Positions 27,165 through 36,030 of a stretch of DNA of 64,000 nucleotides are shown piece by piece. The stretch's first letter is position 1, and each line of letters begins with the position of its first letter. Source of the stretch: Ignavibacteria bacterium (GTDB lineage: Bacteria; Bacteroidota; Ignavibacteria; Tepidaquicellales; Tepidaquicellaceae); assembly GCA_016719565.1 (NCBI GenBank), contig JADJYU010000013.1, positions 62,001 through 126,000 on the forward strand, in the 5' to 3' direction. The notes beneath the pieces are model-generated. The model did no database searches. It was not told where the DNA came from and saw only the letters and a program-made list of their open reading frames with translations. A program made the position numbers and the translations under genes.

Positions 27165-29606
27165 TCATTTGATGTTTGAAATATTAATTTCGTATCCGTC
27201 TGTTTCAAGAATTACCGCTCCGTCTTTATCTGTTCTGAATATTTCCGAGCCGGTTTTCTTAAGCCGGTTAAGTACAATTTCCGACGGATGACTGAACTTA
27301 TTAAATTTGCCGCAGGATATAACGGCAGCTTCCGGAGAATTTTTAATTGTAAACGGAATGGTAGTGGATGTAACGCTTCCGTGATGAGCAACCTTTAATA
27401 CATCCGTCTTCAGAAATTCAGAGTAATGATCTCTGATGAACAATTCGCCTTCTCCTTCTATATCACCAGTGAATAATATATCCGCATCTTTGTATTTCAT
27501 CTTAAACGTCACTGAGCCGTTATTCAGATTTCCGAATTTCGGATGTGCGCTTGCTTCGGCTCTCTCTTTAGTCGGAAATAAAAAATACATCCTTATGTCC
27601 TTTATATCATCGATCATATCACCGCTGCGGACTGTAACTCTGCTGACTTTATTTGCATCTGCAAGACTGTCTGTCTGCGCGGTGAAATATGTTCTGTGAC
27701 TCTGACCGCTTTCGATAATGCTTTTCACACTGAAATTTCTCAGCAGATAATTTACTCCTCCGATGTGATCCTGATGCATATGCGTTAGTATTATAATATC
27801 AATTTTCGAAATTCCTTTTCTTCTTAATAACGGCGCAATGGTTTTCTCTCCGTTGTCAAAAGTCTCCGTTGAATTTCCGCAGTCGACGAGTATATTCTTA
27901 CCGCAGGGAGTTTCAATGAGAGCGCAGTCTCCCTGACCGACGTCGAGAAATGTAATAATGAGTTTATTCCCGGGATCAGGATAAATTAAAATGATCACTG
28001 AACAAATCAGAACTGAGAAGATTAAATTTCTGAAAAGAGCTTTAAAACTTTTGCTGAATAAAATCATCCCGCAGATAATATAGTATGCTCCAACTGCAAG
28101 AATATTAAATTGTCTGACATAGAAGAATGAAAATTCCGGACTGGCAGAGTACTTAATGAATGCAAGCTGTATGCTTAGCAAAATGTTATTTGCCTCTGCA
28201 ACTGCTGAGGAAATGCCTGAAGAAATTATTTCCGACATTATCTGCAGGAATCCCATAGCGAGAGAAATATTTGCAAGCGGAACGGCAGCTAAGTTTGTGA
28301 TCAGTGAAACGACAGATATCTTGCCGAAGTAAAGAGCGGTGAGCGGAAGCGTTCCGATCTGCGCTGCGAGAGTTGTAAAGAAAAGTACGGCAGCCCATTT
28401 CATTACTTTGCTGAATTTAGAAGTATCTGTATAATATGAACTCAGAAATTTCTCTTCGAATCTGCTGTAAATAATTACCATTGAGAGTGTAGCGGAATAA
28501 GATAAAATGAATCCCGTGTCAAACAAAATTCTCGCATCAAATAAAATTATGCAGATTGCGGAGACGCTGATGATGTTGTAAAAGAAAATTTTCCTTTCGA
28601 TAATAAATGACATCAGTACAAGTATACCCATAAGAGTAGCTCTGACAATTGACGCCGGACTTCCGGTGAACATACAGTAGAAGATCAGGAATATGCACGT
28701 TATAAAAATTCTCTGTCTTAAAGGAATTCTCATCATCGAAAGTATAATGGAAACGGAAAGAATAACATATGTGACGTTCAGTCCGGAGACCGCTATAAGG
28801 TGCATTACTCCGGCATTGATAAACGCCTCCTTAGTTTCTTCAGAAATGTCAGATCTTTCACCGGTTACAAGACCTTTGAGATAGGCGGCGTTGTCTCCGC
28901 TGAGATGCGTGTCAATATTATTCAGTGCGAACATCTTAGCAGGAAACATAACTCTCTGTTCTATGAATCCGAGATTATCTGCGGATAATACTTTCACATT
29001 CTTAAAACCCGTTGCATAAAATAATTTATAAACGTCGCGGAGTTCCAGGTATTCTCTGTAATTAAAATCTCCGGGATTCCTTCTGCCGGTTGGCTCCGAC
29101 AGTCTGCCTTTGACGGAAATTTCATCGCCGGGATTTATCACCGGAAGTTCTTCTTCTTTTTTAGAATATATATCCCGGTAAACTGATACAATGACTTTTC
29201 CGCCGGTAATAACTTTATCGCCTCTTAACGAAATACTTTTACTTTCTAATGTAAATCTTATTCCGGATCTGTCAATGTCAGGTATTCCGGATACAATTCC
29301 GGTGAGTGTAATGTTCGATCCTTTTTTTGTATCGGGAAAAAATCTTATGCCGCTGTCTTTACCGGAATTGAAATCGATCTGCGCTTTCATCACTCCGGTA
29401 AAAAATATCAGCAGTATAGTAAGAGAGTCTTTTAGAATAACCGCTTTTCCTGAGTAAGTAAAAATTATTATTATAATAAGGATGAGCAAAATTAGAACAG
29501 CAATTGCAGAGAACGGAAGATCTGCGCCTGAAAATCTTTGAAACAATATTCCTGAAATTAAGATCAGAACATATTTCAGAGCAGGCATATTTGAAAATAC
29601 ATTCAT
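27165..29606 (-). CDS. comEC: DNA internalization-related competence protein ComEC/Rec2
   Basis: Inner-membrane channel for uptake of single-stranded DNA during natural transformation. The 813-residue protein has an N-terminal hydrophobic pair of helices with an OB-like DUF4131 region (GEEISVKGRL-type strand, NPGDFNYREYL). Next come the polytopic Competence domain (LKGLVTGERSDISEETKEAF, HLIAVSGLNVTYV, MFTGSPASIVRATLMGILV) and a C-terminal metallo-beta-lactamase domain (FLDVGQGDCALIETP, ILTHMHQDHIGG, LFTGDIEGEGE, VLKVAHHGS). All expected parts are present at normal length. Its 3' end abuts the convergent gene at 27164. No other competence gene is in the window. Confidence 0.95.
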   Translation of the reverse strand: MNVFSNMPALKYVLILISGILFQRFSGADLPFSAIAVLILLILIIIIIFTYSGKAVILKDSLTILLIFFTGVMKAQIDFNSGKDSGIRFFPDTKKGSNITLTGIVSGIPDIDRSGIRFTLESKSISLRGDKVITGGKVIVSVYRDIYSKKEEELPVINPGDEISVKGRLSEPTGRRNPGDFNYREYLELRDVYKLFYATGFKNVKVLSADNLGFIEQRVMFPAKMFALNNIDTHLSGDNAAYLKGLVTGERSDISEETKEAFINAGVMHLIAVSGLNVTYVILSVSIILSMMRIPLRQRIFITCIFLIFYCMFTGSPASIVRATLMGILVLMSFIIERKIFFYNIISVSAICIILFDARILFDTGFILSYSATLSMVIIYSRFEEKFLSSYYTDTSKFSKVMKWAAVLFFTTLAAQIGTLPLTALYFGKISVVSLITNLAAVPLANISLAMGFLQIMSEIISSGISSAVAEANNILLSIQLAFIKYSASPEFSFFYVRQFNILAVGAYYIICGMILFSKSFKALFRNLIFSVLICSVIILIYPDPGNKLIITFLDVGQGDCALIETPCGKNILVDCGNSTETFDNGEKTIAPLLRRKGISKIDIIILTHMHQDHIGGVNYLLRNFSVKSIIESGQSHRTYFTAQTDSLADANKVSRVTVRSGDMIDDIKDIRMYFLFPTKERAEASAHPKFGNLNNGSVTFKMKYKDADILFTGDIEGEGELFIRDHYSEFLKTDVLKVAHHGSVTSTTIPFTIKNSPEAAVISCGKFNKFSHPSEIVLNRLKKTGSEIFRTDKDGAVILETDGYEINISNIK

Positions 29607-29752
29607 GTTTAATCTAATAATCGGTTAAGCAGATTTAACTCCGCTGAAATTTATTGATGTCAGTCTGAATAAGCAAGTTGCAATATTCACGGTTTGTGAA
29701 AGTCAGATAATATGGGACTTTAATTATCAAATGTATTTTTCTAACTTGCAAA

Positions 29753-31058
29753 ATGAATCCCGTAGAAATTATTAAGCAAAAACGTAACGGCATACCGCTC
29801 GGCAGAGAGCAGATCAAATATTTTATAGAAGGTTATCTGAAAGGTTCGGTGACGGATTATCAGATGTCAGCTTTTCTTATGGCAGTGTATTTCAGAAGTA
29901 TGAATGAAGACGAGACTTTTTTCCTGACGGAAATAATGCTTGAAAGCGGATTGACGCTTGACCTTAGTCATATTGACAAACCGAAAGTTGACAAACATTC
30001 CACCGGAGGGGTGGGAGATAAAACTTCTATAATCTTAGCTCCTCTTGCTGCGTCCTGCGGCATTGCCGTACCGATGATATCAGGCAGGGGACTCGGTCAT
30101 ACGGGCGGGACTCTTGACAAGCTTGAGTCTATTCCCGGATTCAATGTCAATTATCCCGTTAAGGACTTTAAAAGAATTCTTGAAAAAGCCGGACTTGTTA
30201 TGCTCGGTCAGACTTCTGAGCTCGCTCCGGCTGATAAAAGAATTTACGCGCTGAGAGATGTTACGGCAACTGTCGAATGTATCCCGCTTATCACCTCAAG
30301 CATAATGAGCAAAAAACTCGCCGAAGGCGCTGATGCATTTGTATTTGATGTTAAGATCGGCATTGGTTCGAATCTGCCTGACAAGGATGAATCTCTTCAG
30401 CTTGCCAAAAAACTTATTTCCGTGTCGAAGAAGTTCGGCAAAAAAGCTGTCGCCGTCCTTACCGATATGGAACAGCCGCTGGGTATGAAGATCGGCAACT
30501 GGCTTGAGATAGAGGAGTGCATTGAAGTGATGAACGGAAAAATGGTCCCTGATCTTTTCAAACTGAATAATGTCCTTGCCGGCGCAATGCTGTATCTTGG
30601 CGGAGCGGCAGGAAGTATTGAAGAAGGGGAGAAGATCGCTTTACATAAATTGTCTGACAAATCGGCTTATAAGAAATTCCTTGAGATGGTTGAGATCCAG
30701 AAGGGTGATGTGAACTATGTAAAGGACTGGGCGAATTTAAAGCGCGCAAAATTTTCCAAAACAAATAACGGCAGAGGAAAGCGGATTTATATCAGAGATG
30801 AATGCGTCGGATTTCGGATATGCCGCTATCGAGCTCGGCTGCGGAAGAAAGAAGACTGATGATAAGATTGATTATCTTGCGGGAATTATACTGCATAAAA
30901 AAACCGGTAATGAGATTAGGAAAGGTGATGTGATATGTGAAATATTTTCCGGTAAAGAGGAACGTCTCGGTCCGTCAGAAAAAAGACTGAAAGGCGCAGT
31001 TAAAATATCAGAAAAGAAACCTGCCGCCATTCCGCTGATAATAGATATACTGTATTAG
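29753..31058 (+). pseudogene. Pyrimidine-nucleoside (thymidine) phosphorylase, frameshifted
   Basis: Phosphorolysis of pyrimidine nucleosides to base and sugar 1-phosphate. The first 336 or so codons give the family's KHSTGGVGDKTSIILAPL phosphate-binding signature, ISGRGLGHTGGTLDKLESI and the DVKIG motif. After FSKT the frame drifts. The true C-terminus (SGFISEMNASDFGYAAIELG, AGIILHKKTGNEIRKGD) continues in the next frame to a TAA at 31056-31058. Removing one A from the AAA at 30763-30765 joins the two as KTITAEESGFIS and gives 434 residues, normal for the family. A homopolymer sequence error or a very recent mutation are both possible. Confidence 0.88.
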
Positions 31059-31107
31059 AATTAGATTAAGAATTAGAATCAGAAATTAAATAAATATTTT
31101 ATCTGAA

Positions 31108-31239
31108 ATGGAAAAAACCACGCCAAAAAAATTTGACAGTTTCTTAGCAAGATTAGTATTGTTCATTATAATTCTTGCTACAATATTTTCAGTTTACATG
31201 ACGATCAAGCTTGTATACCGGGGATTTACTTTCAGATGA
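31108..31239 (+). CDS. Small single-pass membrane protein
   Basis: A 43-codon frame (MEKTTPKKFDSFLARL to YRGFTFR) with a basic N-terminus, one hydrophobic helix (LVLFIIILATIFSVYMTI) and a basic tail, ending just before the convergent gene at 31243. It follows the phosphorylase by 49 bp. The composition is that of a real small membrane protein, but there is no family match I can name, so it is only moderately supported. Confidence 0.5.
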   Translation: MEKTTPKKFDSFLARLVLFIIILATIFSVYMTIKLVYRGFTFR

Positions 31240-31242
31240 TAA

Positions 31243-31923
31243 TTATAAAAGCTCAGCTTTAAAAGTCTCCAGATATTTTTCTTTAAGCAGGGGAGTGATC
31301 CTGTATCTGTCGTCTCCGAATTCATCCGACATTGCGAGCAGTATATTATAGATTAGCGATATCCCGATCTTCTCGCTCCATTCTATCGGACCGTGCGGAT
31401 AATTCGTGCCGAGTTTCATAGCCGTATCAATATCTTCTTTAGATGCCGTGCCTTCCTGCAGGACGAGATAGGCTTCGTTAATGATCATTGAAATAATTCT
31501 CATGCTTATCATTCCGGTTCGGTCTGTCACTTCAGTTACTTCTTTACCGATGGATTCGAAAACTTTCCTGCACTTCTGCAGATGATCCGGTGAAGTGTAT
31601 TTACTTCCTGCGATCTCAATTCCTTTTGATACGGAAAATGTAGGATAGATACCAGCGCCTGTCAGCCGTTCCGGATATCGTGAATTTACCGCCTGCTCGA
31701 GTACAGTTGAAATAAGTGAAGTTGATATTACTGTGGCTTTTGAATTTTTTTCATCAATAAAATTGAGGATCTTGGATTTGAATTCTTTATCAGAACCGGA
31801 CAGTTCAAAAATAATGTCTGCAGTTTCATCAAGTTCATCTGCGATTTCATAATCAGCTTTAAGCAGTTCTGATAATTCGCCGAGCAGAGATTCGTTGTCA
31901 CCAATTAAAAAAACTTTTTCCAT
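31243..31923 (-). CDS. 3-hydroxyacyl-CoA dehydrogenase-like protein
   Basis: 226 residues from the ATG at 31923. The C-terminal half matches the 3HCDH C-terminal domain: GMISMRIISMIINEAYLVL and the SKEDIDTAMKLGTNYPHGPIEW motif typical of 3-hydroxybutyryl-CoA dehydrogenases. The N-terminal nucleotide-binding half is short and starts EKVFLIGDNESLLGELSELL, without the classical GxGxxG. A GAGIYPTF segment replaces the usual LHFFNP-like motif. It may therefore be a divergent or non-catalytic relative. It is divergently arranged with the TIGR02757 gene, only about 30 bp apart, so the two promoters must overlap. An upstream extension of the frame by 12 codons is less likely. Confidence 0.75.
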   Translation of the reverse strand: MEKVFLIGDNESLLGELSELLKADYEIADELDETADIIFELSGSDKEFKSKILNFIDEKNSKATVISTSLISTVLEQAVNSRYPERLTGAGIYPTFSVSKGIEIAGSKYTSPDHLQKCRKVFESIGKEVTEVTDRTGMISMRIISMIINEAYLVLQEGTASKEDIDTAMKLGTNYPHGPIEWSEKIGISLIYNILLAMSDEFGDDRYRITPLLKEKYLETFKAELL

Positions 31924-31953
31924 TTGAGATTTGTATTTAAGTTTGTGCAAGGT

Positions 31954-32733
31954 ATGCAAGATATGAACGATAAGAAATTAAAAAAATATTTAGATTCCCT
32001 TTACATAAAATATCATAAAAAACATTCTTCAGATGATCCGGTATGGATACTTCACGGGCTTAAACAGGAAGACATTGAGATCAGCGCGTTTATAACTTCC
32101 TGTTACTGTTACGGAAGAGTCGGAGCCATCTGTAATTTTATTTCAAAGTTTATAGATATTACAGGGAATAAAGTGTACGAATTTACTTCTAATTACTCAG
32201 AACGTAAAGACAAAAAATATATCGATGAGATGAAATACAGATTTAATTCAGCGGATGACTTCTCGATACTTTTATCCCGTCTCCGGAATATAATAAATGA
32301 TTACAGTTCGCTTGAAAATTTTTTTCTAAGAGGATATACCGATTCACACAATAACATATTACCTGCGCTTAAAGAATTTACACCGGCGTTTCGCAGCGGC
32401 GTAACTGATCCCGTCTCGTTTGGATATCTCGTTCCCGACGTAAACGCCGGCTCCGCCTGTAAGAGACTGAACCTTTTTCTCAGATGGATGATAAGAAAAG
32501 ATGATATTGATTTTGGATTATGGAAAGGAGCTGATGCATCAAAGCTGATAATGCCAGTGGATACTCATGTATTCAGAGTATCGCGCATGCTGACACTTGC
32601 ATTGCGAAAATCCTGTGACATGAAATTTGCTGTTGAGCTTACGGAGAAGCTGAAAAAGTTTGATCCCGGTGACCCGGTTAAATATGACTTTGCATTATGT
32701 CATATCGGGATTGACGGTGAATATCCCGAATGA
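31954..32733 (+). CDS. TIGR02757 (DUF2400) family protein
   Basis: 259 residues if started at the ATG at 31954 (a second ATG at 31963 is possible). Family features are DDPVWILHGLKQEDIEISAF near the start, YGRVGAICNFISKF, the SACKRLNLFLRWMIRKDD helix with GLWKG, and IMPVDTHVFRVSRMLTL near the C-terminus. The last part resembles helix-hairpin-helix DNA glycosylases in pattern, and the family has been suggested to act on nucleic acid, but its activity is not established. The stop is five bases from the 3' end of the convergent lipoprotein gene. Confidence 0.9.
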   Translation: MQDMNDKKLKKYLDSLYIKYHKKHSSDDPVWILHGLKQEDIEISAFITSCYCYGRVGAICNFISKFIDITGNKVYEFTSNYSERKDKKYIDEMKYRFNSADDFSILLSRLRNIINDYSSLENFFLRGYTDSHNNILPALKEFTPAFRSGVTDPVSFGYLVPDVNAGSACKRLNLFLRWMIRKDDIDFGLWKGADASKLIMPVDTHVFRVSRMLTLALRKSCDMKFAVELTEKLKKFDPGDPVKYDFALCHIGIDGEYPE

Positions 32734-32737
32734 CGGA

Positions 32738-33133
32738 TCAGTTGCAGTTTACATTCGCATCGAATTTAATAAACTTCGTTACTACAAATACTGTATCCGA
32801 GATACTTTCACTGTCAGGTGATTTAGTCGATCTGAAAGATTCAATTTCAATGTAGGCTTTACCCGAAGGCAGCCTGCCGGAAAATTTATTGTATAACTTC
32901 TTTAACTCTTCCGTATCTCCTTCCAGCGCAAATGTTTTGTCTGAACCGCATTCGTTAAATTTTGCGGAATCATTTGAAACACTGTACATCCCTCTTTTAA
33001 ACTCCGCTCCGATCACTTTCCGGCTGAATTCAGTTTCTTTGCGGATCTCAGCTTCGTCTTTTTGAATCGTTTCATCTTTGCCGCAGCCATGCAGCGTAAT
33101 GATTAACAGGGTTAGCAACAGAACTGATCTCAT
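32738..33133 (-). CDS. Small putative lipoprotein
   Basis: 131 residues. A short hydrophobic signal ends in the lipobox LHGC (Cys17), so the mature protein is probably lipid-anchored. The mature part is acidic and lysine-rich, with one strand pair (KAYIEIESFRST, SDTVFVVTKFIKFD) and two further cysteines (one in NECGSDK and one at the penultimate position) that may form a disulfide. The function is unknown and no family is recognised. The gene is monocistronic and is followed tail to tail by the TIGR02757 gene. Confidence 0.75.
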   Translation of the reverse strand: MRSVLLLTLLIITLHGCGKDETIQKDEAEIRKETEFSRKVIGAEFKRGMYSVSNDSAKFNECGSDKTFALEGDTEELKKLYNKFSGRLPSGKAYIEIESFRSTKSPDSESISDTVFVVTKFIKFDANVNCN

Positions 33134-33482
33134 ATATTAGTTTACAATAATTTCACCCCTTTGGGGTAATAAAAAATGTTTGTATTGGTACAAAATTTCT
33201 ACAAAGATTTCACCCCTACGGGGTTGGCGGTTTTATATTTATAGAAAAATATAGTTAATTAGCATAAAAACTTAGCTATGATATTATCTGATCATACCGT
33301 TCAGGTTTTTTAACCGCGTAGCGGTGTCATCTTTGTAGAAAAAATTATAAGTAAATTAACAAACAGCGTAGCTGTGACATTTTCTTTTCATACCGTTCGG
33401 GCACCTTAACTTCAGAATTAATCGTTTTATATTTACTTGATTTCCCATAATTATATTCTGGTTGAAATTTATAATCCTTCAG
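33134..33482. repeat. Intergenic stretch with an inverted REP-like pair
   Basis: 349 bp without a gene. Imperfect inverted repeats lie at 33198-33225 and 33313-33340: TCTACAAAGATTTCACC(CC)TACG against its mirror CGTAGCGGTGTCATCTTTGTAGA, with ATCTTTGTAGA exact in both. The inside is AT-rich. The copy nearer the lipoprotein gene has ACCCC..GGGGT as an additional small palindrome, and a similar one lies at about 33151-33167. The layout (two inverted palindromic units about 140 bp end to end) matches the pair at 39125-39258. Confidence 0.75.
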
Positions 33483-35285
33483 CTATTTTGTAAGCACCAT
33501 CTTATGCGTAAAAATCTCCCCGCCGGTCTGTAACTGATAAATATAAACACCGGAAGCGAGATCACCTGAATCAAACGGCGTTACATATTTTCCCGGTGAA
33601 CGGAATTCATTATTGATCAGTGTCTTTAGTTCTTTGCCGAGTGTGTCGTATACTTTTATAGTTACATTTGAACCGGCGCTGATGTTGTAATAAATATTCG
33701 TCCTGCCGTTGAATGGATTCGGGTAATTCAATGTAAGCGCGAACTCATCCGGTATGTTAGGTATAAAATCAGGCGATACATTCCAGTCTTCCCTGAATAT
33801 TCTGTATGAAAAATTTGCCGCATTAAAATTAAATTCATATACTACTTCATTACTGCTGTTCACTTCCGTGTAAGCCGTGCCTGCAAATCCCCATGAGACT
33901 GTTGTGTTACCGTTTTTCAGTCTTTCGGTATAACCCATTGCGAATGTATAAATGGAAGGAACATTTCTGTATTCCCAGACTTTTTCCGCAGTCATTGCGG
34001 TCTCATCAATTCTGTATTCCACCGAACGCGAAAATTTCGGACTGTGAAAATTTCCGTTGTCAAATAAAGTAAATGTCCCTGCTTCAGTCCTGTGTATGGC
34101 GTGCTGATATGAAAATTCTATCGGATCATTTATGAAAGTGAACTGATTGTTCTTTCCGCCGAGTCTCCATATTATCGCTCCGGTCTCGCTGTTTATCTTG
34201 GTGATCTCTGACATGTTCCTGCTGGAGATCACATAATGTCCGTCATCGTCCACATCAAAAGCATTCCCGTGACAGTAATCTACATTAGTCAGAGAAAGGT
34301 TCACGCTGTCCGCATCCGTGATCTCAAAATGATCCCAGCTTCTCCATTGAAATATCACATTATCGGACTGATCAATTTCCTGAATGATAAGTCCCGTAAC
34401 ATTCGCATCTTTACTTCCGCCCGGAACGATCAGACTCATGTCAATTATCTGAACGTCATAACTCATCAGCAGAATATTCCCGTCGTCTTTTATTAAAATG
34501 TCGTGAAGGTCAGTTAAGTAACCGTTTCCCGTAACGAAACTATCCACGACAGTGTATGTCGAATCCATTGCATAGAATTTCTCCGCAATGTTTTGAAAAT
34601 AAGTGATCATCCCGTTCTTCTGAACTTTGAAGTCATAACAGGTTTCCGGCATTTGTCTGTGAAAAAGCATCTCACCGTTATTTTTCATAATCATTATAAA
34701 AGGAGAAGTGACAGTGTCATTGGAGATATTAGCGAAAAAGATAGTGCCGTCTGATGGATTATTATTTTTTGTAATTGTAACCTGCGGCATGATCACACCG
34801 CCGTTATTGTATCCGCCGATAGCTTCCGGAATAATCCTGTTCTGATTTAAACTGCTGCCGAATTCTTCATCTCTTATTTCCTTTATGATCAGATCCCTTA
34901 CCTTCTTATCAACAAACTTTTTCGATGTTCTGAAATTAATGCTTTGCAATACTTTGCCGGTAGAACTTAATTTTAATTCAGCGGTAATATTCTCTCCTGT
35001 CCGGAATTTTTCAAACGGATCGAATATGAAAGTTCTTCCGTCGGAAGTTTCAAAAAAATCTCCGTTGATAATTCTGCCGCCTTCTCCTTTCACTGATATT
35101 GTCATAACTTCGATGGACAGATCAGAATTTTTATCTGCTTTAAAAATAATATTCTCGGAAATATTCACCAGCTCTGCGCTGTCGCGGGGAGAGGTATAGA
35201 CTATTTCATCCTTTGAGAAAGCTGAAAACTGAATCGTTAATAAAAATATAAAAGTAATGAAAAAAACTGTTGTGTATTTTGTCAA
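33483..35285 (-). CDS. Arylsulfotransferase-like (ASST) protein with T9SS sorting domain
   Basis: 600 residues. A signal peptide and an N-terminal beta domain (about 25-150) are followed by an ASST-type beta-propeller (about 165-500): GEMLFHRQMPETCYDFKVQ, LHDILIKDDGNIL, YCHGNAFDVDDDGHYVISS RNMSEITKIN and IIWRLGG. The histidines in LHDI, YCHGN and SYQHAIH are where the family places active-site residues. A Por sorting domain (LNYPNPFNGRTNIYYNI to FTHKMVLTK) ends the protein, so it acts at or beyond the outer membrane. The sulfuryl donor and acceptor are unknown, and a non-catalytic role is possible. It is monocistronic. Confidence 0.85.
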   Translation of the reverse strand: MTKYTTVFFITFIFLLTIQFSAFSKDEIVYTSPRDSAELVNISENIIFKADKNSDLSIEVMTISVKGEGGRIINGDFFETSDGRTFIFDPFEKFRTGENITAELKLSSTGKVLQSINFRTSKKFVDKKVRDLIIKEIRDEEFGSSLNQNRIIPEAIGGYNNGGVIMPQVTITKNNNPSDGTIFFANISNDTVTSPFIMIMKNNGEMLFHRQMPETCYDFKVQKNGMITYFQNIAEKFYAMDSTYTVVDSFVTGNGYLTDLHDILIKDDGNILLMSYDVQIIDMSLIVPGGSKDANVTGLIIQEIDQSDNVIFQWRSWDHFEITDADSVNLSLTNVDYCHGNAFDVDDDGHYVISSRNMSEITKINSETGAIIWRLGGKNNQFTFINDPIEFSYQHAIHRTEAGTFTLFDNGNFHSPKFSRSVEYRIDETAMTAEKVWEYRNVPSIYTFAMGYTERLKNGNTTVSWGFAGTAYTEVNSSNEVVYEFNFNAANFSYRIFREDWNVSPDFIPNIPDEFALTLNYPNPFNGRTNIYYNISAGSNVTIKVYDTLGKELKTLINNEFRSPGKYVTPFDSGDLASGVYIYQLQTGGEIFTHKMVLTK

Positions 35286-35400
35286 ATGAATATGTTTATA
35301 TATTTAAAAATATTTATTTATTCTGAATAAAATTACTTAATTTAGAAACCTCTTCTTCTAAAGCTATAGCACCCCAAGCAGGAGCCTGGAATAAAGGAGA

Positions 35401-35442
35401 AATACAACAAATTGAACATTGATAATTAATAATTGAAAATTG
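35401..35442. repeat. 42-bp direct repeat, left copy
   Basis: AATACAACAAATTGAACATT followed by GATAATTAATAATTGAAAATTG, identical over 42 bp to the copy at 35988-36029. The two copies flank the ABM-domain gene. The GATAATTAATAATTG portion is a low-complexity type common in this group of bacteria, but the exact 42-bp identity is longer than expected from that alone. Confidence 0.9.
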
Positions 35443-35496
35443 CTTTAAGGCAATATATTTAAAAGAAACTAATAATTAAATAACAGAAAGGTTAAA

Positions 35497-35856
35497 ATGT
35501 CAAACACAGTTTACTGGATTCTTGAAACAAACATAAAGGACGGCGAGTCCGAAAATCTTAAAACTCTTATGGAAGAACTGGTCAGCTCGACTAAAGAAAA
35601 TGAGCCCGGCGCGCTTTTTTATGACTGGTCCATAAGCGAGGACGGAAAAAAATGCAATATACTGGAGATGTATAAAGACTCAGACGCGGTTATGAATCAC
35701 ATCGGCATATTCGGAAAAAATTACGCGGCAAGATTTATGAGTATGCTGGAAGTAAAAAAATGGGTTTGTTACGGAAATCCGGACGACAAAGTAGTAAACG
35801 CGCTTTCGAAGCTAAACGTATTTTTCATGAAACCGCTGGGCGGGTTTCAGAGATAA
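35497..35856 (+). CDS. Antibiotic biosynthesis monooxygenase (ABM) domain protein
   Basis: 119 residues with the ABM ferredoxin-like alpha-beta fold: YWILETNIKDGESENLKTLMEELVSSTKENEPGALFYDW covers the first strand, helix and second strand. CNILEMYKDSDAVMNHIGIFGKNYAARFMSML covers the next strand, the conserved His and a helix. Members include quinol monooxygenases and heme-degrading enzymes, and many remain without a known substrate. It stands between two exact 42-bp direct repeats and ends at a bidirectional terminator. Confidence 0.85.
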   Translation: MSNTVYWILETNIKDGESENLKTLMEELVSSTKENEPGALFYDWSISEDGKKCNILEMYKDSDAVMNHIGIFGKNYAARFMSMLEVKKWVCYGNPDDKVVNALSKLNVFFMKPLGGFQR

Positions 35857-35920
35857 GCGATATTTAATTTAATCTCCCGCTGCAAATTATTTAAATGCAA
35901 ATATTTTATTGTAAACAAAA

Positions 35921-35949
35921 AAAAGACCTTCTTTATAAGAAGGTCTTTT
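35921..35949. terminator. Bidirectional terminator between the ABM gene and groL
   Basis: Thirteen-base arms AAAAGACCTTCTT and AAGAAGGTCTTTT around a three-base loop, with A-run and T-run on opposite sides. It serves the plus-strand ABM gene and the convergent groL. Confidence 0.9.
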
Positions 35950-35987
35950 TTATTTTTGATATCAATTATTTTCAATGATTCAAATTT

Positions 35988-36029
35988 AATACAACAAATT
36001 GAACATTGATAATTAATAATTGAAAATTG
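35988..36029. repeat. 42-bp direct repeat, right copy
   Basis: Identical to 35401-35442. It runs up to the last bases before the groL stop codon (36031-36033 on the plus strand) and lies between that stop and the terminator. Confidence 0.9.
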
Positions 36030-36030
36030 A

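Noticed and set aside
30798..31058. Independent 86-residue protein
   Set aside because: It is the C-terminal domain of the nucleoside phosphorylase displaced by a one-base frameshift.
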